Below are positions 44,639-57,200 of a DNA stretch of 64,000 nt, piece by piece. This DNA is from Mytilus trossulus. Taxonomy: Eukaryota; Mollusca; Bivalvia; Mytilida; Mytilidae. Every line of letters begins with the position of its first letter. Within the stretch, counting starts at the first letter, position 1. Position numbers and translations under genes: made by a program. Under the pieces are notes generated by a model. It ran no database searches, had not been told where the DNA came from, and worked only from the letters and a program-made list of their open reading frames with translations. The DNA lies in the NCBI RefSeq assembly GCF_036588685.1, contig NC_086378.1, positions 41,827,578 through 41,891,577 of the forward strand, read 5' to 3'.

Positions 44639-45325
44639 ACATAGATATAGGACGATATGGTGTGACTGCTAATGAGACAACGCTCCATCCAAATAACAAT
44701 TTCAGTATAGGTCAATGTACGGCCTTCAACACGGATCCTTGGCTCACACCAAACAACAAGCTATAAAGGGCCCCAAATTACATAAACAAACGGCAACTAC
44801 TGTACATCAGATTCCTGACTTAGGACAGGTGCAAACATTTGCAGCGGGAATAAACGTTTTAATGGATCCAAACCTTCTCCCTTTTTCAGAAACAATAGCA
44901 TAACATCACAACATAGAAAGACATGCATATGTGACGCCTATGAGATTGACATTGTATGTCATTCAATCTTTTTGAAATGACAAACAGGAATGAATATGAT
45001 TTAGTTTAGGAGTTGGTTTTTCAATCTTTTACAAGTTCTCAAAACACACACAAGAGGGGATGGGGTGACCCTAGGGACTGCCCTTATATTTCATTTAATG
45101 TTTTTGTATCTTGTCCCATACATGCATATATATGGTTTGGGGTGGGGATCTCAATCGTTATCAAGTTTTCAAACAGGAGGGGTGGGATGATCCTAGTATA
45201 TTTCATTTGATTTGTTATGTTGTCCAATACATGGATATATATGGTTGAGGAAGCATTATTTGAAACATCAGTGACTAGCAGACTTATAATCCACTCACAC
45301 CACATCTTCCTATATCTATTATAAT
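44639..45325. mobile_element. Short TIR element of a mussel repeat family
   Basis: Begins ATAGATATAGGACGATATGG TGTGACTGC and ends CTCACACCACATCTTCCTAT ATCTAT, roughly its reverse complement. The left part resembles the mussel interspersed repeat. A reversed relative lies at 49105-49400 with the same CCACATCTTCCTATATCT end. Confidence 0.55.
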
Positions 45326-48069
45326 CCAGATGAAATAAAGTGGAAAATTTTGGATATAAATTTCTGTTTCTAAGTTATCAAACAGGAGTTTGTAGGGTGA
45401 CCCTAAGGACTCTCCCTATATTTCATTTGATTAGTTCTCAATCATGAATATATATGGTTTAATTTAAAGGTGGGGATCTCGACTGTTTCGATTCGGGGGA
45501 TAATAAACAACATAAGGAATCCTAATGTGCTCTACTTCCTATGTGCAACTTCAAAACTTTTGGGAAAATCGATCATTTAAGGTTTTTCTGGTCATATCTT
45601 TTGTAATTCAGAACGAAAAGTATGAAAAAACTATCCTTTAAGTTATAAATAGCATAGTTACCAGCTAGATAAGAACAATGGCAAGTATTTCAGCATTTAT
45701 TGGGTAGAACACAAATCCAGGGTGCTTGCATAAAGCAGCTTAACTGCATAAAAAGGTTACATTCCAAGGACCACCATGATCAATTTTGATCCTTATTGGC
45801 CAAATACTTTCAGCTATCTTAGCTTGTGTTTCCCTTTTAAGTTCAAATGTTCAATTAAGATCTGTGGCATGTTGTTAACCATCTTGGATCGGACCCGAAC
45901 CTTCTGGATACCCATTTTGACCATGTTTGGTTACAATTTGGCAAGTAGTTTCATAGACTTTCCTTATGGTCCAATGTTTAACTATGTTCCATGCTGGCAG
46001 TAATCTTATAGATTGAACCTACCAGACACAATTTTTAAAGGGCGCCATCCGTAAATAGTTGTGATAGAGTTTGGTTCTAATTGGCATAGGAAGGAACAGA
46101 TCTCACAATTCATGCCATACCAATATGCAACCACAAAAACTGTTTGAGGCCATATAAAATGAAGTCCACGATAAAGAGGAAGTGAATGTTTAATTGCTCT
46201 CTGATTGCACCCAGGGTATGGCATTAATACATAATGAATTGTCCATCAGGATTCAAAGATGGGTAGTTGCTGAGAACAATGTGATCAATATTTGGTGAAG
46301 TCATCACTTTATTAATTCCACCCAAACTATGAATTTACCAAGTCAAACTGAACTGCCGCATCGTTAGCTAATAGCTGTTATTTACCAGTTCTTCATATTT
46401 TTGGCATTATTTTAGCTGTTCTTAGCATTCCATATAATACCAGTTTGAAAAAAATGCCTAATTTGACCATTTCTTAGCAGTCATGGTACCTTTTAGAGTG
46501 TTGTCAATTGGACAACAGTTATGACAGCAGTTCCATGGCAGTTAGATAGCTGATTGGATTTTAATCTTTGTTATAAAAATGCTTGGACCTGACTTGTGTT
46601 TTCAGCTTGAAAGTAAACCTTCATTTGAATGATCAAATGTGCATTTTTGGCTCCAAACTGTGTGTAAATTCTTGCTAGTGAAAAACTATTTTTGTCAATT
46701 ATAAATTATAATTTAGGCTAAATGGAATGCATTCACAAACCCACAGTACAGTAAGTTGAAGTTACAGTTAATGCATGTGTATATTCTGACATAAATTTGT
46801 AGGGGAAAACAGAAATCACACAGACAGCCCAAAAAGGGGGGATAGTGGTTTATTCAAATAGAATAGTTGATGTTGACAGGAATGTAATAAACTAATATCA
46901 TATACTTGCAGTGCAAGATGTTATTTGAAAATGAAGATACGACTATTTTAATATGATTTTGTTAAAAAACAAAAATACATCATATTCATTATTCAAGACT
47001 TGAAAAACGGGGAGGGAGTATTAGGTAAACATAGGCTGCAAATAGCCGATTGGTTATGGTTAATATTGACCAAACAATCCATTTTATGAGTTTGACTGTC
47101 CTTCTGGTATCTTTCGTCCCTCTTTTAATGAAGTTGATGTATGTTACTGAAGTTTGTTTCCAAAATTGGAAACATAATTTTGGAAACATAATACAATGTT
47201 TTACATATTACATAACATTATTATTACGTGTATTAATTTTTTTTTGTTTAAATCCAAAAGAGAAAGAGAATTAATATAGTTTCACCACTGCAACAAGTGT
47301 GTTGCAATATTTCTCCACTGGAGATATTTTAAGTACTAGGCTTTCTTAGTTTTTTTTAAAATTTTACTGTGGAGAATGGAGAAATATTGTAATACACGAG
47401 TTATTAGTGTTGATCATGAAATCTGTTTCTCTGATGTACAGCTTAGAAAATCAACTTAGCACTTTGTATGAATATGCATTATTGATAGCTGTTAGTATAC
47501 CAGTTCTCATGAATATTCAGTGCTGACATCAGTTTTTTGGGGTACATGTATCTCATTTAAAATTTTCGTCACAAAAACCTGCTAATAATTGTGAAGGCTA
47601 AATAAACTGCTATGAAATGCCTATTATGCAAACTAGCCATTGCCTTGAATTTGTCAACTGTGAATGCTAATGAACTGCTGTCATTAGTTAGAACTGTGAA
47701 TGCTAATAAACTGCTGTCCACTTTGACTTGGGTTATCAAAACATTCAAGTATTCATTTTAAAAAGTTGAATATACTTGACTTTATACTTCATCTGGGCAC
47801 TGATTGAGTCAAAATTAACAATGAAACAGATGTTATTAGTATCTGTTATTCTTGTATCTTTCTTTGTAAACGCATTTTGAATGTTCAGTTATGTATTGGT
47901 TTATTAGGACCCAGCTACAAAATGTGGCTGATGCCTTATAGTGATCAGGTCGTCCAGACATAACACAGTGTCCAGGCTGTGCCTCTTTATATAATTGGCA
48001 TTACAGTACTGCAACTGATCTCAAAAGAGACGCTTAGTTAAAAGTTTAATATTCATTTTTTTTTTACAT
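45326..48069. other. Element A interior, no gene supported
   Basis: Diverged mussel repeats, including a Penelope-tail fragment at 47084-47136 (GAGTTTGACTGTCC, TATCTTTCGTCCCTCTTTTA). No coding frames with domains. Confidence 0.4.
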
Positions 48070-48268
48070 AAATAAGGCCGTTAGTTTTCTCGTTTGAATT
48101 GTTTTACCGGTCTTATCGTGGCCTTTTATAGCTGACTATGCGGTATGGGCTTTGCTCATTGTTGAAGGCCGTACGATGACCTATAGTTGTTAATGTTTGG
48201 GTCATTTTTGTGGATATTTATAGTTGCCTCATTGGCAATCATACCACATCTTCTTTTTTATAATATAA
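48070..48268 (-). repeat. Mussel interspersed repeat, reverse copy
   Basis: AAGGCCGTTAGTTTTCTCGTTTGAATTG through GCGGTATGGGCTTTGCTCATTG to GGCAATCATACCACATCTTC, the reverse of 121-345. Confidence 0.8.
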
Positions 48269-49104
48269 CAGTTCCGGAATAAAACACGGCTGCAAATTGT
48301 TTTAAATGATAGACTAGTATATAGATTTAAATTTCTTTCTGTTCATAAAAAGTTTTGTGGTCACATTTTTGTATTTTAGCACTTTTAATTGGGTATACAC
48401 CTCAATTTACGGTGTTAGTAGTCACCTTTAAATCCCAAAACCAAAATCATTTTGTTATTTATTGACTCTTTTTATTGAAATTTTCGATGCACATATAATC
48501 AAGGATCATTGGACTGATGAAGACATAAATTTAATACCATCCTCGAGTAAAACTCTCAAACTTAAAGTTGGCAGTTTCTAAGATGGAAATTTAACGCATT
48601 TGTTTTTGGAAAACAAGAAAATATATGATTCAAAAGTAATATTTGACGTTTCAGAGGACAAATCATTATTATTGTGATACTGCATGCAAAATTTGTTGGG
48701 CAAGTTCCAAAGTTTTGTAAAAAAAATAAAAAAAAAAAAAATAAATTAAAACATCATTTAAAGGGAAACCGGTACTACAATATATTACATTTCCCCAACA
48801 TTAGGTTGGCCTTTTGTGTACCCAAGGCAGATGAAGGAAGTCAACTTAGAAACGCCGTGATTGGATGCAAGAGTACAATATATTTTTTTTACTGATCTAT
48901 GAATATTAAACTGCAGTGTGTATATTTACAATTAAAATTTAAAAACCCATTGAAGATTTTCTAGAGAATATTCGAAAAGACTTCCAAAATTTCATAAATT
49001 TGGTGTAAAATGAGGGCGAGCATGGATAACACTCAGCAATGATGATCTAGTCTTAAAAAATTTTTCATCCTACTTTCCAGATATGCCAGACCTAAATCAG
49101 AAAC

Positions 49105-49405
49105 TCGCTGCAAATGTTTGCACCTGTCCTAAGACAGGAATCTGATTTACAGTAGTTGTCGTTTGTTTATGTAATATATACGTGTTTCTCGTTTTGTTTA
49201 TATAGATTAGACCGTTGGTTTTCCCGTTTGAATGGTTTTACACTAGTAATTTTGGGGCCCTTTATAGCTTGTGATTCGGTGAGCCAAGGCTCCGTGTTGA
49301 AGGCCGTACTTTAACCTATAATGGTTTACTTTTTAAATTGTTATTTGGATGGAGAGTTGTCTCATTGGCACACACACCACATCTTCCTATATCTATTGAT
49401 GTCTT
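49105..49405 (-). repeat. Mussel repeat variant, reverse copy
   Basis: Inverted relative of 44639-44890: GCACCTGTCCTAAGACAGGA, GTCGTTTGTTTATGT, GCCAAGGCTCCGTGTTGAAGG and CCACATCTTCCTATATCT. Confidence 0.75.
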
Positions 49406-51134
49406 GGTACCTTAGACCATACTGTCTATTGATTACAGCTTATTTTTGGTGAAGCATTATATAAAAAGTATGTATAGGCTGAACATTGGTCTCAAAATGG
49501 AAGCAAAACAAAACAGTACTATACATATGATATTAAATTTTATTGCAATCAAATTATTCCTGAGTAAAACAAAAAGTAAATATCACAGTACTGCCTGTAC
49601 AAATCTTGTATTATAACTAAGTTACAGTGTTCAATGGGCATACAAAAACCCACACCTGTATCAAAACAAAGATACGTAAAATGCCTTTCTGAGGCTAGCG
49701 TACCAAAATCCACATCTGTATCAAAAACAACGATACTGAAAGGCCTTTCTGAGGCTAGCATAATCAAATTTGTATCTAGATAACATGTATAAACTTCAAA
49801 ACCTTTCTTTTGGCTGTTTGCAATGAACAAGGCAACGGCCTGCCTATCGGTACATCCCCTTAAACAGAATTCAATAAAAAATAAAGTCAAAACAAGTGAG
49901 AACACTAAATGATTGACAGAAATGGTACAAATACAGAAAATGCATACTTCATGTACTTGATGGTCATGAAGTAGGTAAAATCAATTTAGCAAAAATCAAT
50001 AGGTTTCCAATTCTCCACAAGGAAAGTACATATTTCATGATGTTTAAAGGAATGGAGAAAAAATACAGTTTATAAAGCGTTTATAAGAATTAAATCAGAA
50101 TTATTAAGAAAATGTAAAATGATCTTGACCTAAACCAGAAGACAGATAAGGCATAAAGGCCTACATAAATTAATGAGTGTATGTACCATCTAAATTAAAA
50201 ATCAAAACATTTCAGCAATCAGTCGTATAAAAGAACAATTCATCGAAAACTTTTCTTTAATGTGTAAGAGTTTATACATATGGAGAAAAAATAAACACAC
50301 AATATACAATGCTAAAAATTAATCATGCAATTAAATTCTCCTGACAGGTAAAAATTAAACTAGATGTTTCAATGACATGAATGGCCCCTTCTTTAAAAGT
50401 TGTAAACTATGCAATTTCACACAAACATGATGGTAGTCTCACATATCAATTTTTTTTGTCTATGGTTACATCATGTTATTGTTTGTAGTATTGTAGATTT
50501 GTTTGTCTGTCAGTTGTATATAAATAGACAATCTTAAAAAAGCAAGGAAATTTCATGTATTTAGAGATATACAACAAAATATTTATATTCAATTGATATA
50601 AACAGTACAGCGAGTGGTCCATTTATTTTTTAAGATTGGCAATTTCTACATATATGTATCAAAACAAGCACTTTCAACTGAAAAAAACCCATTGTAACAC
50701 TTCTATCAAACAAAGTTGAAGCCTGTTGTGGAACTAAATAGTTAAAGGTACACTGGCAATATCTTTTTTAATTCAGATTTACTTTAGATAAAAACTTACA
50801 CTAATACACAGTGTAGATGCAATTTTTTCAATGAAGGTTTCTGACTGACAAAAAAAATCCTTTCTATCTACTAACATGACCTTTACATTTGGAAATGTGA
50901 AAGGGGTAGAAATCGCAGAAATTTCAGACGTGTTGTCAAATCCAAAACCCCATATTTATCTTCTGTCCAAAGAAAAGGTAAGTAGATTTAAATTTACTTG
51001 TATTTGCCAAATACAAAACATTTGGTAAGGGAGAGACCAACTTAAATATTTATGAATTGTAACAAAAGGGCAGGCCCTGGTATCATTTTCAATATATCTT
51101 TTTTGTGACAATGTAAATTATACAATAATAATTT
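49406..51134. other. Element A interior, no gene supported
   Basis: A 118-codon minus frame (49549-49905) contains an internal ~60-bp duplication (CCTTTCTGAGGCTAGC twice) and no domain. TTTATT (reverse AATAAA) lies just beyond it. I do not call it a gene. Confidence 0.35.
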
Positions 51135-51385
51135 TGATACGCCCGTCAAAAATTTTGATGGAAAGTATTATGGTATACAAATGTTTGCCCTGGCATCCGT
51201 CTGTCTGTCAGGCGTAAACATGTCACACCGTAACTTGAAAATTTCCAAATTTCATGAAACTTAATATAGTTGCTTTTTATGATGGTGAAACTATCTATAT
51301 ACTTTTTGGTGAAAATAAGATCACAACTTTTTGAGTTACAGGACATTGTAACTAAAACGGGAGTGTATTTTTATACAAATGCAAA
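51135..51385 (-). repeat. Reverse copy of the 10560-10790 repeat
   Basis: ATACGCCCGTCAAAAATTTTGA and CCGTCTGTCTGTC..GGCGTAAACATGTC are the reverse of the right end of the ~162-bp array at 9840-10795. Confidence 0.75.
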
Positions 51386-51479
51386 CATTTCAATTTTTTG
51401 GTCGTATATTGGTATCACGTTGGCGTCGTCGTCATCGTCCTAATACTTTTAGTTTTCGTACTCTAACTTTAGTAAAAGG

Positions 51480-52600
51480 GAATAGATATCTATGAAATTT
51501 TAACACAAGGTTTATGACCACAAAAGGAAGGTTGGGATTGATTTTGGGAGTTTTGGTCCGTGGACCCAACAGTTGAGGAATTAGGGGCCAAAAAGGGCCT
51601 AAATAAGCATTTTCTTGGTTTTCGCACTATAACTTTAGTTTCAGTAAATAGAAATCTATGAAATTTTGACACAAGGTTTTATGACTACAAAAGACAGGTT
51701 GGGATTGATTTTGGGAGTTAAGGTCTGAACAGTTTAGGAATAAGAGGCCCAAAGGGTCCAACATTAAACTTTGCTTGATTTCATAAAATTGAATAATTGG
51801 GGTTCTTTGATATGCCGAATCTAACTGTGTATGTAGATACTTAATTTTTGGTCCCATTTTGAAATTGGTCTACATTAAGGTTCAAAGGGTCCAAAATTAA
51901 ACTTAGTTTGATTTTAACAAAAGTTGAATCCTTGGGTTTCTTTGATATGCCTAATCCAAATTGACTTTAGATTTTTTATTATTGGCCCAGTTTTCAAGTT
52001 GGTCCAAATCAGGGTCTAAAATTAAACTTTGTTTGATTTCATCAAAAATTGAATAATTCGGGTTCTTTGATATGCCAAATCTAAATGTGTATGAAGATTC
52101 TTAATTTTTGGTCCCGTTCAAATTGGTCTACATTAAAGTCCAAAGGGTCCAAAATTAAACTAAGTTTGATTTTAACAAAAATTGACTTCATCAAAAACTA
52201 CCTTGACCAAAAACTTGAACCTGAACTTCACACTATCATTTTCTATGTTCAGTGGACCATAACATTGGGGTCAAAACTATAATTTGGCATTAAAATTAGA
52301 AAGATCATATCATGGGGAACATGTGTACTAAGTTTCAAGTTGATTGGACTTCAACTTCTTTAAAAACTACCTTGACCAAAAACTTTAACCTGAAGCGAAC
52401 GGACGCACAGAAGGACAGACCAGAAAACATAATGCCCCTCTACTTTCGTAGGTGGGGCATAAAAATGCATTTTTAAGTAACCTGTATGTTCTATTTTTAT
52501 CCATCTCTGCCATGTGAGTTGGCAGGAAGGGTTATCAGACACTTGTTTTAAACTAGATACCCTCATGATCTGATGGTTGTGGCAAAGTTTTGTTAAATTT
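51480..52600. repeat. Diverged tandem repeat (TTCTTTGATATGCC units)
   Basis: (G/C)AATAATT(G/C)GGGTTCTTTGATATGCC and AAAATTAAACTTTGTTTGATTTCATCAAAA recur at about 51760, 51935 and 52040; GACCACAAAAGGAAGGTTGGG repeats at 51518 and 51688. It ends with the CCATCTCTGCCATGTG..AACTAGATACCCTC text shared with 22250-22315. Confidence 0.6.
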
Positions 52601-52924
52601 GGCACATTAGTTTTAGAGAAGATTTCTGTAAATTGCAAGTTAAGGATGATGACAGAGCCAATCGATGAGAAAAATGTATACAAACAAATGTCTGAGGGGC
52701 TCTAAATCATGTTAAAAACATCTCCATTTAGGTCACACTAGTGCAAATGGCCCTTTTTAGGATTATGAAAATGAAATCAGATAAGGAGTAATCATGAATT
52801 TAACCGAGATACATCAGCTGTCAAAAATAAATAAATAAAATGGAATGGCGAACCACCGACTCTATTTTTTAAAGTGAGGTAGCAGGAAACACATTTTTTT
52901 GGACATGCAACGATACAAAACATA

Positions 52925-53137
52925 CAATATCAATTTTAATGAAAACGTGTATGACATCCTTTCATACAGTACAATCATTATTATTGTTACTCTTCACTGC
53001 TTACTAATGATGCCACCAAGTGAGCTTAAGACGATATCAATTCCTCATGAAAACATGTATGGCATCCTACCATACACAATCCTACAACAGTAAACTATCA
53101 TCATTTTTACATGTCACTGCTTACTAGTGATCCCACA
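52925..53137 (-). repeat. ~115-bp tandem duplication covering the end of the RING exon
   Basis: ATATCAATT..GAAAACATGTATGGCATCC..CACTGCTTACTAGTGATCCCAC (53034-53136) and a diverged copy at 52927-53017. Read on the minus strand both copies end in a similar short peptide plus stop (VGSLVSSDM versus VASLVSSEE). Confidence 0.7.
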
Positions 53138-53292
53138 TTTGTAATGTCAGTTCTGCATATTGGGCAGGGCTGTCCTGTAGTCTTGACTCTTGTGGCACAA
53201 GGAAAACAAAACTTATGAGCACAAGGAACTAAAAATGCATTTATGTCCATATCATAGCATACGCAACATTTATTCCTTGAATTTAAGCATAC
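53107..53292 (-). CDS. RING-finger exon, element A
   Basis: After an acceptor (TTCCACTTTCAG|GTATGC) 61 codons run to a TAA at 53107. The peptide has CCVCYDMD, LVPCAHKFCFPC and QPCPICRTDIT: Cys-x2-Cys, Cys-x-His-x2-Cys-x2-Cys and Cys-x2-Cys, a complete C3HC4 RING that should bind two zinc ions and, by family, act as an E3 ubiquitin ligase module. The layout resembles C-terminal RINGs of the MEX3 type, which is only an impression. No in-frame start codon or upstream coding exon was found, so the 5' part is unresolved. It lies about 310 bp inside the right TIR and reads inward, like the integrase at the other end. Possibly captured host sequence or a second element gene. Confidence 0.72.
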   Translation of the reverse strand, partial: VCLNSRNKCCVCYDMDINAFLVPCAHKFCFPCATRVKTTGQPCPICRTDITNVGSLVSSDM

Positions 53293-53602
53293 CTGAAAGT
53301 GGAAAAAATAGTGTCAATATACAATTTTTTTTTTTTTTAAGTATCTTCTTTTGTTTTAATGTCATGTTATTCAACACACAGAAATTTGGATGAGTTTGTT
53401 TACATTTTCTGATTGTTGATTTTTTTGGTGTAATAGTTGGATGTGAAAACCAACCTGGGCATGTTTCACTGGAAACTTTTTTGTGCTTTATTGTGAATTA
53501 TGTGTTTGCATTAAGAAGTTGGGTGCTCATTGATATTGGCTTTGGTGCCGTTTCTATAGGACATCAAATTAGTACACATGTAAAGCAAAATATTGTCCTA
53601 TG

Positions 53603-54219
53603 AAACAATAACGTTTTTTCTCCCTATGATCTTTTTCATTTTGTGTTCAGTATTGCTTCATATTAAAATATAACGCTAAGTCTCCAAAGAAAACAAATAT
53701 AAACTTACTTATGACTCGTTTCCACTGCTCCCGCTGATGTTGTTGCTGTCGATCTCCATCTTTAATGTGTCAGCACAGGAAGTAAAATACGGACCGTGGG
53801 AATCTGACCGTGAGAACGAATAAAGTAAACATCAAATAAGCAAGTTGACTTAATTAATAAACAAGTCGACCTCTTATTTTATGTCATTTACATTTATATT
53901 AACAAGTCGACATCGTAATCAAAAACTTTTTCTTTATCATTCCGACAAGTTGACTTCAATATGATGATTTAATATCAAATAAACAAGTTGTCGACTTAAT
54001 CAATTAACAAGTTGAATTCAACGTGTCGACTTCTTATTACTATGCCATTATATTTATATCAGCAAGTCGACATTGTAAAACAATTTTTCTACATCATTCC
54101 GACAACTGGACTTCAACTTGATGATAAGATTCCAGCTTATAACACACAACTTAACTAATAATTCCGACTTATTAGCAACAAAATAACTTTACAAGGGGTG
54201 TACCATATGCGCTTCCATA
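53603..54219 (-). repeat. Element A right TIR
   Basis: Inverted copy of 35799-36397, with GTCGACTTGTT words in the outer part. The inner 200 bp including the small exon and its donor matches the left copy without a difference that I could find. Confidence 0.9.
53709..53820 (-). promoter_or_regulatory. TIR-embedded 5' exon with short upstream ORF (right copy)
   Basis: ATG at 53759, 16 codons, stop at 53709-53711 and donor GTAAGT immediately after, on the minus strand. It points at the RING exon acceptor at 53294. The 5' boundary is nominal. Confidence 0.5.
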
Positions 54220-54225
54220 AACTAG
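54220..54225 (+). other. Target-site duplication AACTAG, right of element A
   Basis: Second copy of AACTAG; element B sequence TGTGCTAGTAGCATTGCAAC resumes here. Confidence 0.92.
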
Positions 54226-57200
54226 TGTGCTAGTAGCATTGCAACACATCTTATATATTTCATTTTGTGTACTTGTTTAGTTGATTTCTAAACTCTCCGA
54301 CTTTCAGAAAGTGCACTTGTTAACTTCTTCTGAACAAGTTTATATCAACAAAGTGAACAAAATGTTTATTCTCATCTTGTGAAGTTGTTTTTGTTGACTT
54401 TCCTTGCTAAAAAGGTTTACTTGTCGACTTGTCTCTCACCTTTCTCATTTACTAAAAGTATACTTGTTTTGTTTGTATCTAACTAAGTGTACTTTTCACA
54501 AATACATTTGCTTTGGAAATATTGCAAGTTTATTTGTTGAAAGTCAAGATCAAAGGTGACCATGCATGCATCCATGTTTAATAAGGACAGGGGCATATAC
54601 AATGTGCAGCGGGTTTAAACGTTTTGACCGGCGCGCCAACCTTCAACCTAACGCGAGACAGTGTTACTGTTTAAGTATTATTTTTTGTGTTAGATTCAGC
54701 ATATCCGGCAAAAAGCCACAAAGATTCAATTTTTGAATAAACTATCAAACAAAGTTTAATTTTTGGACCCTTTTGACCTCAAAGTGGACCAATTTCAAAC
54801 GGGACCCAATATCATAATAAAAAAAACCTTAGCAATTCGAGTCTTTAAACTAATTCCCATTGCATTTTTATTTTTCAATTGGTTGTTGCGCAATTTCGAG
54901 TAAATTAGATTTCAGAACCTTTTTAGGTACAATTTTAAAGAAAGCAATACTCTTAAACATAGGGAACTGTCTGGAAACCCGAAAACTAATTTTCACCGCT
55001 TGATTGTCCTTAATTCCGAAACGGCAAGGACCCAAATAATTGAAGTGTATCAAAATGATTTTTACTCCTTGAAATTTCTTAACAGATTTGTATTTATTTT
55101 CAATTTAAGATTTCTTGCAATTTCGCTAAAAACCATGAGGTTGCTAAATGACGTGCTGCTACGCAATACTGAGTAAATAAGTTTTTTATAATGATCAATA
55201 CGAATCGTTGGAATTTAGATTACCTTATTATGAAAATTTAATTTCATTTTAAGTTTAGTGTGAAAATTGAAAGGTATCCATATCAGATATGATTTGAAAT
55301 ATATATCCAAGACCACCCATTTCATGTTATGAGGATGAAATAAATTTAAAAGTTGCATTTTCCTTTATTTGAACCATTTCTATCGATTTGATGAGGTTAA
55401 AGCTTATTGAATGGGTTACTGATGTAAATAGCTTCATTTTTCAATGAGAACACGTACTGAAAAAACGATAACATGTTGTGCTTCACTTCAAAAATGTCCT
55501 CTTGGTACCTGGAAATCCCAAGACTGACCGTCTTTAGTCGACCCTCTGGTCAAATATTGAACTGTTTTCCACTATTTTTCAAGATGAATTTTAAAATTAT
55601 ATTCCAAACAAAAAAAATGTAAATATTAAAAGAATATGCATCAATGTAGACTTATGTATGTGTTGGTATGATTGCCAATGAATCAACACATCGTGCGTCC
55701 AAGACCTAAACGGTTAAATTATCAAATATAGGCAAATATAGTTCAAAGTACACATTCAAAGTGGAGCCTTGACTTTTATCGTTTAAAGCTCGACTTAGGG
55801 AAAGTGATCCGGCATCGGCGTCTGCTACGGCGGCGGCGATGTAAGATAACTTTTCAAAAGCTATATGTTTTAGGTGGAAAACTTGAGTGCTTCATACTTT
55901 GTATATAGATGCCTTATGTTACAAAGTTGCCGTCTGTCACGTGTCCATTGTCCTTGACCTTTAATATTATCATTGTTTTGTGACTACTTGAAAAAAAAGT
56001 TAAGATTTTTTGTAATGTTAATTTCTCTCTTGTTATGAGTAATACGGTAACTATATTTGGTATGCGAGTACCTTGCAAGGTCCTCATGCCCGTCACACAG
56101 TTTTCAGGGATCAGTGAACAAGGTTAAGTTTTGGTGGTCAAGTCCATATCTCAGATACTATAAACAGTAGGTGTAGTATATTTGGTGTATGTAATGATTG
56201 TAAGGTGTCGTCTGACCTTGACCTCATTTTCATCGATCAATGATTATAGTAAAGTTTTTGTGTTTTGGACTGTTTCTACTGTATGCAATAGTCTACTATA
56301 TTTGGTGTATGGTTTGATTGTAAGGCGTACATGTCCAACTGACCGGTGTACTCTGACCTTGATCTTATTTTCGTGGTTCAGTGGTCAAAGTTAAGTTTTG
56401 ATTTTTGGTCTTTTTTTTTTATAATACTACATGTATATGCAATTATAGGTCAACGATATTTGGTGCATGTAAGGATTTTAAGCTGTACATGTCTGTCTGG
56501 TTCTTCTGACCTAGATCTCATTTTCATGGTTCATTGGTCAATGTTTAGTTTTCTCAGTTAAGTCTGTTTCTAAGAAAATGTAAGCAATAGGTCAACTATG
56601 TTTAGTGTATTGATTGATTGTAAGGTGTACATGTATTTTTTGTTTGACCCCTTGACCTCATATTTTTTAATCGTGTTAAGTTTACGTAATAGTTGTAGTA
56701 AGACTTTCTTGTTAGGACTATCAACATAATGTCAATGGCTAGTAAATAAGAAGAGCCATTTTAGTGTATGCACTTTTGTTGTTATAAATCTGGCCGTTGG
56801 TTTGTCCCGTCTCATATGTTTTACTCAAGTAATTTCGGGTCATTTTAGATGACTTCGCAGTGCGCCACTTTGAAAATCGTCTCATTGGCAATCCTATCAT
56901 ATCTTCGTATCTTTATATCATTATTTTACACAAGAGTTAAAAAATATATCCTTTATAATATAATGATTTTTTATGTCATTATTATATACTACTAACACAA
57001 GAATGTCGTTAAATGTAATTGAATACCCTGCATTTATCATGTTTTCCAATAAAATGAGGACAAAATTGCTGAAAGACCAGCCCCCTCATGCATTATAGAA
57101 ATCTATCATTTACATTGTTTCTAATATTTAGGTATACATTAGATATACCAACTCGGGATAACAACATGGTGTATCTGATACTCACAAACCGTCAATAAAA

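Larger units (their letters stand above)
35799..54219. mobile_element. Element A: 18.4-kb autonomous-type TIR transposon, IS3EU-like
   Basis: Starts TATGGAAGCGCATATGGTAC and ends with its reverse complement; TSD AACTAG. TIRs 35799-36397 and 53603-54219 are nearly identical, suggesting a recent insertion. It carries a DDE integrase gene on the plus strand near the left TIR and a RING exon on the minus strand near the right TIR. The TAY end, 6-bp TSD and rve/IS3-like catalytic domain agree with what I recall of IS3EU. Polinton has a similar TSD length, but its other genes are missing here. Confidence 0.88.

Noticed and set aside
49549-49905. 118-codon minus-strand frame with a reverse AATAAA just beyond its stop
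   Set aside because: Contains an internal nucleotide duplication and no recognisable domain; lies in repeat-rich sequence inside element A.
35799-54219. Polinton/Maverick or giant-virus-like element, given large size, integrase and 6-bp TSD
   Set aside because: No DNA polymerase B, packaging ATPase, protease or capsid gene seen, and the ends are TATGG rather than those of Polintons.
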